Assembly (NCBI GenBank): GCA_027365565.1
Contig: DAHXMI010000005.1
Location: 16,751 to 80,750 of the forward strand
DNA length: 64,000 nt
DNA from: JAMCYG01 sp027365565
Lineage (GTDB): Archaea > Micrarchaeota > Micrarchaeia > Micrarchaeales > Micrarchaeaceae
Direction: 5' to 3'
Position 1 is the first letter of the stretch, and each line of letters begins with the position of its first letter. A program made the position numbers and the translations under genes. This document shows, in pieces, positions 16,727 to 25,706 of the stretch. Under the pieces are notes generated by a model, which saw only the letters and a list, made by a program, of their open reading frames with translations, did not search any database and was not told where the DNA came from.

Positions 16727-18022
16727 ATGCAAACCCTCCGAAGAATGATGCTGCTTGCCGCTGCCATTGCGGTGCTCGGAGTGGTGCCCTTTGCAGGCTC
16801 TTCCTCCACATCAGCGAGCGGCCTGACTCCCACGTGCGCCCTCAACGTCAATTCGAACAGCGAAGGAGGCTGCATCGCCGAGTCTATCTCCGTATCGATG
16901 ATAGCCCTCCTGATATCATTTGCGTTAGTAGGCCTGTCATACATGCTGGGTGAGGTCTTTGGTCTCGAGTCTCTCAAGGGCTGGTATAAGAACGAGCTGA
17001 AGGAGACCATGAAGACGTTAATGATAATGATATTCATATTCACGGTACTGGTGATACTCGGCGCAGTGGCCGTTGCCCTGGCAGGCTATCCACTCCAGCA
17101 GGTAGGGTCTGGCGCGGCGCTTACGGGCAACATTACCCGCGCCGGGGCAGAGGTGACCAACAATCTCGGCCTCCTCTACTCGTCCGTCCAGTCCGGCTAC
17201 ATAACCCCGCAGCTTTCCAATGCATACTCTTCCATGAGCTCCCTGCTCGGCGTGGGCCTCGGAGTCGGTTTACTGAAAGGGATAACCATATTTACATGGA
17301 CCCCCTTCCCGATACCTCCATTTGTACCGTTCGATTCATGGATCCAGTCAGGTTCCAGCGCCAGGGTATTCGTGAGCCGCCTGATAGAGATCGGTCCAGG
17401 CGCAGCTCCCGGGGTGAGCCTTCTTGGCGACATCCTGACTCTAGTGGCTCTGCCGGTCGTGTCAATACTGCAGATCCAGTCGGACTTCTTCAGCGTCATC
17501 ATCGCCGTTTCGCTCCTCGTGCTGTTACCGATGGGCATATTGCTCAGGGCCATACCCCTTTTAAGGGGCATAGGCGGCACTCTCATAGCGCTGGCGATAG
17601 GCATAGCCATAGTGTATCCCATGCTGCTGGTGGGGCTGAACATGCCTGTTACCAACTACATGCAGTCTACTCTGGCATCCAGCTCGGCATCGTACGTGCC
17701 TGACTGCGGCGGCGTGATGGGGTCGCTAATATGCCTTGCAAGCGACGTCGGGGCAGGCCTCAACTCCCTGACGCTGCAGGTGTCGGTAGGCAACGCCTAT
17801 AAGAACACGACCGCATTTAACTATGGCATCGACGCCGGGCTCAACAGCATGAACAGCGTGTATCCGTCGCTCAACATGATAACGACGGACGTGATGGACC
17901 AGATCCTCCAGCTCATACTGTTCATACTCGACGTCATAATCGTCGTGGCGGCGGTCGGCGGTATTGCAAGCATGATGGGCGGAAAGCTCAGGACAGGAAT
18001 AGGCAGGTTCAAGCTCGCGTGA
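16727..18022 (+). CDS. VirB6/CedA-like polytopic membrane protein 1
   Basis: 431 residues with about seven membrane helices. An N-terminal signal-like helix precedes a two-helix unit whose cytoplasmic loop holds a conserved Asn-Glu (89-90). An external region (120-225) follows, then helices bearing the signature LLRAIPLLRGIGGTLIALAIG...VYP (272-298), and a last helix ending in VGGIASMMGGKLRTGIGRF. The loop Glu, the R...GG...G...YP motif and the C-terminal tail recur in the next five genes. VirB6/TrbL and CedA have this kind of topology and form the inner-membrane channel of T4SS or Ced systems. First gene of a tightly packed operon. Confidence 0.7.
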   Translation: MQTLRRMMLLAAAIAVLGVVPFAGSSSTSASGLTPTCALNVNSNSEGGCIAESISVSMIALLISFALVGLSYMLGEVFGLESLKGWYKNELKETMKTLMIMIFIFTVLVILGAVAVALAGYPLQQVGSGAALTGNITRAGAEVTNNLGLLYSSVQSGYITPQLSNAYSSMSSLLGVGLGVGLLKGITIFTWTPFPIPPFVPFDSWIQSGSSARVFVSRLIEIGPGAAPGVSLLGDILTLVALPVVSILQIQSDFFSVIIAVSLLVLLPMGILLRAIPLLRGIGGTLIALAIGIAIVYPMLLVGLNMPVTNYMQSTLASSSASYVPDCGGVMGSLICLASDVGAGLNSLTLQVSVGNAYKNTTAFNYGIDAGLNSMNSVYPSLNMITTDVMDQILQLILFILDVIIVVAAVGGIASMMGGKLRTGIGRFKLA

Positions 18023-18028
18023 TGTAAA

Positions 18029-19384
18029 ATGGCAACGCTTAGGAAAACGGGAAAGGCCGCGAGGCGCGGAGGTACTGTGACAATTGTGCTATCCATCATA
18101 GCCGCAGCCTTGGTGATCGCCTCGCTCCTCGTGCATCTGCACCCTGCCATCTCCCAGAGCGCCGCCATCTCGTTCAGCGGGTCGTCGTACACTCCTCCGC
18201 CGGCGTGTGCCCTGTACGGTGCGAGCAACTACACCAACAGTTGGATCAGTATCAACCTTCTCGTGGTGCTCATAGGGCTGATCGTAACTTCTTTAGTCTA
18301 TGTGCTGACGAAACTGCTGCCGCGCTCCGTGAGCTCCAGAATAACGGAGATGAGCAGGACCGAGATAACGCAGCTCTTCCTGAGCGTCGTGATAATACTT
18401 GTGCTGCTCTCATTTACCACATTCGCATGCAGTGCGGTGGGCAACCTCAGCACGAAGCTCACCGGCCAAAGCATGGGCCCGTTCACGTATGCGGACTACT
18501 ATATCGGAAATCTCACTTTCAACACGGGACTCAGCCTGCTGTCAAACATATATTCCTATTCCGTGGCCCTCTCGCTCTCATCGAGGATCGTCTCAGGCAT
18601 ATCGCAATTGGCCGCGCCCAGCCTTTCCTCCCTGCTTCTGGGCAAATCAGCGGCCCATATCGTGTCGATACGTCCCGACTTTGATCCGGCAATACCGCTC
18701 GCGCTGCTGTCCGACGAGTACCTTTTGGTGTTCAACACCGTGATGATAACGTCCATCGGCACCCTCATGCTGCAGTACATACTCATACCGCTGATAAAGT
18801 ACACCGCGTTCACTGTGCTGCTCCCAGTTGCACTGATACTCAGGTCAATAGCATATGCAGGGTACGGAGGCAACGGCCTGAGGAGCGCGTCCAATGTGTT
18901 CATAGCTATAGCCGTCGCGGCGTATCTCATATACCCGCTTACTATAGCTTTCGACAGCTATGTCATACACTGGATATTCACTTCCTGCACGGCAGGCACC
19001 AGCGCAGCGACGTGCAACCCAGATTTCCAGTACCTCAACACGGCATACGGGATCGCAAAGATATCGCCAAGCTCGTATTTCTCGCAGATATCCTCCTATA
19101 CATCAGGGTCCGTCGGCGCCAGTGTGCCTATACCCTCTAATCTCAACAGTCCGCTGTCACCATTCTACCTGTACAGCCAGCTCGGCGGGACCAAGACATT
19201 CACCTTGATATTCAATGCAGGGGGCACGACCCTGAATTTCGTAAAGTTGATGTCGCAGTACTTGTTCACCGCAGTGATGATGTTCGCTCTGAACTTCGCG
19301 ATAACGATAGGCTTCGCAATGAGCCTTTCGAAGGCCCTGGACAACGGCATCATAGGGGCCTCGAACTTCTGGGGATCGATATGA
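18029..19384 (+). CDS. VirB6/CedA-like polytopic membrane protein 2
   Basis: 451 residues. Basic N-terminus, signal-anchor helix (17-36), two-helix unit (75-95 and 115-133) with the loop motif 'RITEMSRTEIT', external region with sequons, then helices around 'VLLPVALILRSIAYAGYGGNGLRS' (263-285) and 'AIAVAAYLIYP' (293-303). It is the most divergent of the six: the GG pair is displaced, but the R, the following helix and the YP end are kept. A second external region of about 80 residues (305-385) precedes the last helix. Six bases separate it from the previous gene. Confidence 0.68.
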   Translation: MATLRKTGKAARRGGTVTIVLSIIAAALVIASLLVHLHPAISQSAAISFSGSSYTPPPACALYGASNYTNSWISINLLVVLIGLIVTSLVYVLTKLLPRSVSSRITEMSRTEITQLFLSVVIILVLLSFTTFACSAVGNLSTKLTGQSMGPFTYADYYIGNLTFNTGLSLLSNIYSYSVALSLSSRIVSGISQLAAPSLSSLLLGKSAAHIVSIRPDFDPAIPLALLSDEYLLVFNTVMITSIGTLMLQYILIPLIKYTAFTVLLPVALILRSIAYAGYGGNGLRSASNVFIAIAVAAYLIYPLTIAFDSYVIHWIFTSCTAGTSAATCNPDFQYLNTAYGIAKISPSSYFSQISSYTSGSVGASVPIPSNLNSPLSPFYLYSQLGGTKTFTLIFNAGGTTLNFVKLMSQYLFTAVMMFALNFAITIGFAMSLSKALDNGIIGASNFWGSI

Positions 19385-19408
19385 TGCGATGCGTAAGTGG
19401 ATGATACG

Positions 19409-20815
19409 ATGATTGGAATACCTGGGCTGCTTTGGAAATCCGTACCGTTGCTATCCAGCTTCAGCAGCGCCAACTCCAACCTGCTGCCTCTCGTATTCCT
19501 CGCGATTGTACTCGATGTCGTAATAGTCGGTATATGGTACGTAATAGGCGTAGTGCTGCACAACAACAGCGTAAAGAAATCCGCAATCGGTGAGATGTAC
19601 CAGGCATTCGGAACGGCCGTGCTGGCGTTCATAGTGATATTTGTGGTGCTGACTTTCTCATCGGTGTTCTACTCGGCGCTAGACACCACGTCGCTGATGA
19701 ACTCATCCACGCTGGGCGGCATATGCACGAGCCTTACGACGCAGTCCGGCCTTACGCTGCTCGGCTCGGGCAGTGGGTCGATACTGGAGACGTCCACCAA
19801 CAACGGCATATGCAATATCGTATCGGACGGATCGTCATCGCCTTCAGTCACCCAGATGGCGGACTATCCGCTTGCGGCATCGGGAGTGGTGCTGGCCAAC
19901 CTCACTGATCAGACGGCGCAGAACCTCAACAGCCTGTTCGTGTTCGACGCTTACCTTGGTTTCCTGGAGAAACTCCAGCCCACGATGTCATGGTGCATAG
20001 GCCCGTTTACCAACTGCGCCATACCATTAGTTCCTACCCCTAACATTAGATTCAGGGTCTCATTCTCGGCCAACCCGTTCGCAGGATACAAGATGATATA
20101 CCTAGGCGCCAATCAGATGATAACGCTGTTCAGTACCGCAGTGGAGGCATTCGTGGCGCAGCTGTCACTGACGGAGGTGTTCCTATTCGCCTGGCCCTGG
20201 CTGCTCTTCGGCGGCCTTCTGCTCAGGGCGACATTCTTCACAAGAAAGATAGGAGGCCTGATGATAGCGGTAGCGCTCGGCGCCATAATAATATACCCGG
20301 CGGTATTCTCGTTGGAGTATCTGGCCATGGGCAACGGCCTCTCCACAGGCTACAACTCGACATACGGATTCAATTCCATAACGAGCCTCCCTGGCCAGAA
20401 CAATGGCAATTACGCCCTGAACTTCTTCGTCCAGCCTAACATGGCTTCTGTCCTAAACGACAACGGCAACGGATGTTACGTGTCTGGATCGGCACCGATA
20501 AGCACGCTTGAGGGCGCTGACATATCATACCTGCTGATACCTTTCTCCAGCGTGTTCTCCGGGATAGTGGGGTCCTTCGGCAGCTTCATATCGTCAGTGC
20601 CGAGCTTCTACCTGCCGTATCCCGGGCTTTCATCATGCTCGCCGAGCGAGGCCTCGGCGCTGGTGTTCAGGGTTACCGAGGCGTACGGCATAGCGGGGGT
20701 GACCGCGTATTTCCTTCCGATAATAAACATAATAATAACGCTCAGTGCAATAATTGGACTGTCGGGTCTGATCGGCGGCGACGTCAGCCTTGCGGGCCTG
20801 AGCAGACTGATATGA
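19409..20815 (+). CDS. VirB6/CedA-like polytopic membrane protein 3
   Basis: About 468 residues from the ATG at 19409; a GTG four codons earlier (19397) is an alternative. It has a two-helix unit with 'SAIGEMYQAFGTAV' in the loop, an external region of about 120 residues, then the signature 'LLLRATFFTRKIGGLMIAVALGAIIIYP'. A second external region and a C-terminal helix pair end in IGGDVSLAGLSRLI, much like the tails of the neighbouring paralogues. Translationally coupled spacing. Confidence 0.7.
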   Translation: MIGIPGLLWKSVPLLSSFSSANSNLLPLVFLAIVLDVVIVGIWYVIGVVLHNNSVKKSAIGEMYQAFGTAVLAFIVIFVVLTFSSVFYSALDTTSLMNSSTLGGICTSLTTQSGLTLLGSGSGSILETSTNNGICNIVSDGSSSPSVTQMADYPLAASGVVLANLTDQTAQNLNSLFVFDAYLGFLEKLQPTMSWCIGPFTNCAIPLVPTPNIRFRVSFSANPFAGYKMIYLGANQMITLFSTAVEAFVAQLSLTEVFLFAWPWLLFGGLLLRATFFTRKIGGLMIAVALGAIIIYPAVFSLEYLAMGNGLSTGYNSTYGFNSITSLPGQNNGNYALNFFVQPNMASVLNDNGNGCYVSGSAPISTLEGADISYLLIPFSSVFSGIVGSFGSFISSVPSFYLPYPGLSSCSPSEASALVFRVTEAYGIAGVTAYFLPIINIIITLSAIIGLSGLIGGDVSLAGLSRLI

Positions 20816-20825
20816 GGCAGTGTTG

Positions 20826-21956
20826 ATGTACCGCAAAAAACCAGGCAGGGCCAAAATTCCGGCCATTCTGTTGCTCGTAGCGGCAGCCGCCTTGGTGCTG
20901 CTCGCGCTCCCCAATCAGGCATATGCGGCGTCAACAAACAACGTGAACAGCTTCTGCAATGAGGTAATACCGCCTCAGACGCAGTTCGGCATATCTGGCA
21001 TAATAAACATCACGCTGCTGGTCCTGCTTTCCATGATAGCAGTTATAGGTATTGTTGCGGCGATAGGGTATGCCTTCGACATAGGGATACTCAAGAGGTT
21101 CATGAGGAACGAACTCGGCGAGATAGCTATAACGGTGATAATAGCCATGGTGTTCATAAGCACCCTATCCGCCGACGGGTCCCTCGGAACAGGATACGTG
21201 TCCTCGCTGACCGGCGTGCACCACAACCTGTTCTACCAGGACTGCAACGCCCTCTCAATAGTGGCGGTATACCAGGGCGTGCCCGCACTGGTAAGCATAG
21301 GCAGCTATACGGATGCGCTTACGTTCATATCCTCGATGGAATTGACGTATGCGCCGAACGGCTTCGGGGTCTTAGTATCGCCATATGCGGGTGCCTCCGT
21401 CGCGCTGATTCCCATAAACAACATGTTTGCCCTGGCAGGCGGCCTTGTCGGCCTGCTCATAGCCGTCCCTGTGATACTCGGGATAATATACGGGCTTTTC
21501 CCATTATTCTTCTATGCCGGCCTGGTGCTGAGGATCCTGCCCTGGACAAGGGCGGCAGGCGGCGCCTTCCTCGGCATGTTTGCCGGCCTGTACATAGTGT
21601 TCCCGCTGCTGCTCCATGCCATGATGTGCACAGGCAATACCATGTGCACGGCAGTTCCGGTCACGTTCGCATCCATACCGTCGTTCACGACCAATATTTT
21701 TTACGGTATTGATTTCCAAATCACGGCGCTTTACAACATCGCATCGTTCTTCATCCAATACATCACAAACGCCCTGGGATCCTTCAACCAGGGGATAATA
21801 GCGAGCACCCTGTCCGATGTAGTGGCGCCGGTGGCCTTCATGCTGTTCGACGTGTTCATATCTTTCATAGTCGCGCTGGATTTCTCGGAAGCCATGGGCG
21901 ATTATCTGGGCGCGCAGAGCCTGTCCGGGACGACCGCTTTCAAGAAACTTATATAG
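20826..21956 (+). CDS. VirB6/CedA-like polytopic membrane protein 4
   Basis: About 376 residues from the ATG at 20826 (GTG at 20820 possible). Signal-like N-terminus, a two-helix unit with 'LKRFMRNELGEIAITV' in the loop (same Asn-Glu as paralogue 1), a compact external part with two Cys, then 'LVLRILPWTRAAGGAFLGMFAGLYIVFP' and a C-terminal helix ending 'GTTAFKKLI'. It is the closest in design to paralogue 1. Operon spacing of about 10 bases on both sides. Confidence 0.7.
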   Translation: MYRKKPGRAKIPAILLLVAAAALVLLALPNQAYAASTNNVNSFCNEVIPPQTQFGISGIINITLLVLLSMIAVIGIVAAIGYAFDIGILKRFMRNELGEIAITVIIAMVFISTLSADGSLGTGYVSSLTGVHHNLFYQDCNALSIVAVYQGVPALVSIGSYTDALTFISSMELTYAPNGFGVLVSPYAGASVALIPINNMFALAGGLVGLLIAVPVILGIIYGLFPLFFYAGLVLRILPWTRAAGGAFLGMFAGLYIVFPLLLHAMMCTGNTMCTAVPVTFASIPSFTTNIFYGIDFQITALYNIASFFIQYITNALGSFNQGIIASTLSDVVAPVAFMLFDVFISFIVALDFSEAMGDYLGAQSLSGTTAFKKLI

Positions 21957-21963
21957 GGATAGA

Positions 21964-22986
21964 ATGCTGCAGATACCTATCATGTCGGTAATGAGCTCCG
22001 TGCTGCAGATGTCAGGCATAGGCCCGGCCGTCCCTCAAATCCTACTGCAGGCACTTCCGCTCAATGCGGTATCATGGCTTCCCCTAGCGTTCGCCGCGGT
22101 GCTCATCGTCTTCGGCGTGGCCGGCATCGTATACATGGTCGGGTCGATGGTAAACAGCCCCACCGCGAAGAGCTGGTCGAGGATGCAGATATACGAGGCC
22201 GTCATGTCCATAGTGATGATAATGATATTCATAACGCTGTCGTCGCTGTTCATGCTGAATATCACAAACTCTTACAATGCGGCAAAGATACTGCCTCCGG
22301 CATGTTCATCAGCGGGCAACGTATTCTCGATTGCATCATGCGATCTGGCAAACTTCAATTATGATGCGGGCGAGTATTTCCTGACGCTGTATGACTTTTC
22401 GGCCGTTCTCGGCTCCGCAGATCCGAGATTGTCATTCGACCTCACCGTGCCTGTTTTGAGCGGTATACATGCAACCAGCAGCACTGACATACTGCCTAGG
22501 GATTTCGAGACGCTTCTGGGGATACTGTTCACGGGCATAATAACGATGCTGCTCCTCAACCAGGTGCAGATGATTCTGCTTTCCGGCTCGCTCCTCTTCC
22601 TTTCATTCTTCCTGGTGCTGGGCCTCATATCCAGGACGCTCGGGTTCTCGAGAAGGTTCGGCGGGGCGATGATAGCCTTCGGCCTAGGCCTCGGCTTCGT
22701 CTATCCCCTGATAACCAGCCTGACGTACGGGTTCATAGACTACTCGATCGGGAGCCTCGGCGCAGTCTCAACAATAGCTGCACTGGTTGGCGGCTCCGCG
22801 GAATTTATATTTGACCCGACCGGAGGGGCTGGTCTGGTATTCACAGGCGGCCTAGGATACATAATAGCGGGGCTCACGTTCATCCCATTCCTTAACTTCA
22901 CGATACTAGAGGCGTTCATAACCGACTTCTCGGCAGCAATCGGCGAGAGGGTAAGCTTCATGGCCCTGCTGAGCACGGTGGTATAG
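21964..22986 (+). CDS. VirB6/CedA-like polytopic membrane protein 5
   Basis: 340 residues, the shortest of the series, and without a signal peptide. Its two-helix unit has 'AKSWSRMQIYEAVMSIVM' in the loop. A single external region with two Cys follows, then 'LVLGLISRTLGFSRRFGGAMIAFGLGLGFVYP' and a C-terminal amphipathic or helical end. It may represent the minimal fold of the family in this cluster. Confidence 0.7.
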   Translation: MLQIPIMSVMSSVLQMSGIGPAVPQILLQALPLNAVSWLPLAFAAVLIVFGVAGIVYMVGSMVNSPTAKSWSRMQIYEAVMSIVMIMIFITLSSLFMLNITNSYNAAKILPPACSSAGNVFSIASCDLANFNYDAGEYFLTLYDFSAVLGSADPRLSFDLTVPVLSGIHATSSTDILPRDFETLLGILFTGIITMLLLNQVQMILLSGSLLFLSFFLVLGLISRTLGFSRRFGGAMIAFGLGLGFVYPLITSLTYGFIDYSIGSLGAVSTIAALVGGSAEFIFDPTGGAGLVFTGGLGYIIAGLTFIPFLNFTILEAFITDFSAAIGERVSFMALLSTVV

Positions 22987-23002
22987 CGACGGGACGAAAG
23001 AT

Positions 23003-24799
23003 ATGCACGACATAATGATTTCTGACAAGAACGTTGCGCTCTTCGCGCTAATGGCAGCCGTGGCGTTCGCGCTTGTAGCCGCGTCGGTCTCCGTGGTCCC
23101 AATTGCTGCTGCACAGCATGCAGCGGTCTCGTCCAATCCCACTGCATCAAGCCCGGCTAGCTTTATTCCGATAGGCACGAAGTACTGCGGCTTTACCTGC
23201 GGCTATCAGGGTGCCTGCCCTGTCGGCCCGTCAAAGAGCGCAGGCATATGCGAGAAAAACGCGACCACGAGCTGCTACTCGTGCGTGTACCAGAAAATCA
23301 GCACATCCGGCGCGGAGTATACGGTCACATTCTCGGAAACGGGGCTTCCGTCAGGCGCCACATGGTCCGTGACACTTAACGGCGTGCAGGAATCGTCAAG
23401 CACATCCGACATATCCTTCCAGGAATACAACGGTTCATACTCATATTCAATAGGCAGTTCCGGCATCTTCAACCCGAGTCCCTCATCCGGCTCAGTAAGC
23501 GTCAGCGGGTCTAACACGGGCGTATCCGTGGGCTACACGTCACAGTCATGCCTGGTCAACGCCCCGAACGGCTACTGCGGATTCAGCGCCTGCCCATCGG
23601 GATACACGTGCACAGGCAGCTCCTCCCCTGTATACATAGTGCAGATAGGCAGCCAGTGCAACATAGGCAACTCCAACAGCGGCGGCTATGCCACCGGCAC
23701 ATGCCAGCCGGGCCAGGGCACTTCCAACACCACTGCCACTCCGCCTGCCGTGGGATCCTGCGGCTACCTTCCAGGCTATCTCGCCAATGTGCTGTCCACA
23801 AACGAGAACTGGTACTGCCCGATAAATTACTATACATCTACAATATGGTCCAAGTACCTGCCGCTCGCGATTGTCGCGGTGCTTCTCGCATTCCTAATAG
23901 CGGCGCTGATCATAATGGTCGGGATAGCGGCGAAGAGCGACAGCATAAGGAACTTCGGCATGGGCGAGTTCCTCGAGGCCACCGCGAGCACAGTTATAGT
24001 CCTGACGTTCCTGTACATAAGCGCCGTAATGTTCGGTCTGTTCCCCGGTTCGCTTGTCGGGCCGATAAACCCATATGCTACTGCGCTGCACCTGATCAGC
24101 TCCACTATAACATCGACACAGGGGATATACAACACCCTGTTTTCCACGTACAGCACCGCGGCGTTCTACGCTAGCATGAGTACGAGCATAGGCGTAGGCG
24201 GACTCTCCTCTGTCGGCGCGGTCACAGGCAGTATAATAAAGATCGCCTCTGGGGTGACGAAGCAGGCGTACGCCGGAATAATCACCCTGCTGTTCATCGA
24301 ACCCGCGCAGGTGCTTTCCGCATTCCTGATAGATTCGACGGCGCTGCTCTACGCTGAATACTTCCTGATGGTATTCTTCGCGGTGTCGGCGATACCGGCA
24401 TTTCTGGTGCCTGGCGTGATATTCAGGGCCATACTGCCTACGAGGGCGCTGGGCGGCATACTGATAGCGATGGCGATGGGCTTCTACATAGTGATGCCGA
24501 CGATGTTCGCCCTCGCGTACTATTTCACCGCGCCGCAGCTTGGCCAGCAGCTCAGCATACTCTCCGCAACGATGAACCAGTTCGGCTCCGGTACCGGCTC
24601 GCAGACGAACGCGCTAACGCCGACGAGCCCGTTGGTTACCACGATAACCGGGGTGCAGAGCGCAATGGGGTCGTACTGGCTGCTCATACTGTTCTATCCC
24701 TCTTTAATAATAGCTACGACGTACTTTTTCATAGTGCAGGTATCGCAATTCATAGGCGGAGCCGCATATGCGGGCTCTAGGATGAGAGGGTTCATATGA
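23003..24799 (+). CDS. VirB6/CedA-like polytopic membrane protein 6 with Cys-rich and adhesion-like ectodomain
   Basis: 598 residues. A signal-like helix (9-38) leads into an exported N-terminal half: a Cys-rich segment (60-96), one beta module starting YTVTFSETGLPSGATWSVTL (about 106-175), and another Cys-rich segment to about 275. The module matches a repeat I know from surface proteins of Thermoplasmata and other acidophilic archaea. The C-terminal half is the shared membrane core: two-helix unit with 'RNFGMGEFLEATAST', the signature 'GVIFRAILPTRALGGILIAMAMGFYIVMP', and the tail 'IGGAAYAGSRMRGFI'. Last of the six in the series. Confidence 0.72.
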   Translation: MHDIMISDKNVALFALMAAVAFALVAASVSVVPIAAAQHAAVSSNPTASSPASFIPIGTKYCGFTCGYQGACPVGPSKSAGICEKNATTSCYSCVYQKISTSGAEYTVTFSETGLPSGATWSVTLNGVQESSSTSDISFQEYNGSYSYSIGSSGIFNPSPSSGSVSVSGSNTGVSVGYTSQSCLVNAPNGYCGFSACPSGYTCTGSSSPVYIVQIGSQCNIGNSNSGGYATGTCQPGQGTSNTTATPPAVGSCGYLPGYLANVLSTNENWYCPINYYTSTIWSKYLPLAIVAVLLAFLIAALIIMVGIAAKSDSIRNFGMGEFLEATASTVIVLTFLYISAVMFGLFPGSLVGPINPYATALHLISSTITSTQGIYNTLFSTYSTAAFYASMSTSIGVGGLSSVGAVTGSIIKIASGVTKQAYAGIITLLFIEPAQVLSAFLIDSTALLYAEYFLMVFFAVSAIPAFLVPGVIFRAILPTRALGGILIAMAMGFYIVMPTMFALAYYFTAPQLGQQLSILSATMNQFGSGTGSQTNALTPTSPLVTTITGVQSAMGSYWLLILFYPSLIIATTYFFIVQVSQFIGGAAYAGSRMRGFI

Positions 24800-24829
24800 A
24801 CAAGGGCGGCGCCCCCTACAAAAGAATGA

Positions 24830-24838
24830 TATAAAAAC
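24830..24838 (+). promoter_or_regulatory. Internal TATA box before the ATPase sub-operon
   Basis: TATAAAAAC lies 28-36 bases upstream of the ATG at 24866, in the largest gap (66 bases) of the 16.7-28.4 kb run, and could drive the VirB4-like genes separately from the channel genes. Confidence 0.6.
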
Positions 24839-24865
24839 TTTTAATGAGAAGGAACAACTCCGGTC

Positions 24866-25705
24866 ATGAAAATGAACAAGCAAGCCATAACATTTGTATC
24901 GCTGCTCATCGCGTCCGTAGCAATAGTAGGGCTGACGGCGCTGCTGCCAACCTCACTGATCCCGGGCTATGGGAAGATGGTCCTTCTTCTCGTCGGCCTC
25001 GCCATGGACTTCCTTGCTTTCACATCCAGATACTACTCGTACCTTCTCGGGCCGATGGTAAAACAGAGGAAGAGGCCCGTTATACTAAGCAAGGAGAACG
25101 CCTACTGGCTCTCATCGTCGGCCGATTCGGTCATGAAGAAGGAAATGGATACCTTCATATCCACGGTTTACGTCAGCATACCTGTCTACAGCTCCGCGAC
25201 GGAGATGAGCGACGAGCAGAAACTCAATTTCGTGAACCAGGTGAGCAGGCTGGTCAGCACGGCTAAGGACCCGACGAGGTTCACGACGCAGTTGTACGTG
25301 ATGAACAAGGACGCCGCTATACAGACCATAAGGGCCGCAATGAACGAGGCCGAGACCGATGAGGCAAGGCTCGTGCAGTCCAACGCAAAGCAGAGCGAGG
25401 TCGAGAGGGCGAAGGGCAAGAGCTCGATGTGGAGGGGCATGATGGACAACGTAAGCACCGTCACCTCCTACGAGCTGTTCTCATATGCATGCATATCCGC
25501 CACAGGCATAAAGGAGTTCGAGGCATCAAGCATCGCGCAGCAGAAAGCGAAGGAGCTGATGGCCGCGATAGGCTCGACCTTCGGCGTATCACCCAGCATA
25601 GTTACCGGCACCGAGCTGCTCAAGCTCGTCGAGCCCGAATACCTGATACCGGTATCGACGATGCATGCGAAGATAAACAAGGATATACAGGAAGAGGTCA
25701 TATGA
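24866..25705 (+). CDS. Two-helix membrane protein resembling VirB3 plus VirB4 N-terminal domain (copy A)
   Basis: 279 residues. Two helices close to the N-terminus (8-29 and 36-54, a VirB3/PrgI-like hairpin) are followed by a cytoplasmic domain of about 215 residues. Its beta strand 'FTTQLYVMNKDAAIQTI', long charged helix pair (about 150-185), 'ACISATGIKEFEASSIAQQKAKELMAAIGSTFG' and 'ELLKLVEPEYLIPVS' follow the pattern of the N-terminal domain of VirB4/TraC ATPases. It has no Walker motifs. It appears paralogous to the next gene. It would dock the ATPase to the membrane channel. Confidence 0.62.
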   Translation: MKMNKQAITFVSLLIASVAIVGLTALLPTSLIPGYGKMVLLLVGLAMDFLAFTSRYYSYLLGPMVKQRKRPVILSKENAYWLSSSADSVMKKEMDTFISTVYVSIPVYSSATEMSDEQKLNFVNQVSRLVSTAKDPTRFTTQLYVMNKDAAIQTIRAAMNEAETDEARLVQSNAKQSEVERAKGKSSMWRGMMDNVSTVTSYELFSYACISATGIKEFEASSIAQQKAKELMAAIGSTFGVSPSIVTGTELLKLVEPEYLIPVSTMHAKINKDIQEEVI

Positions 25706-25706
25706 G

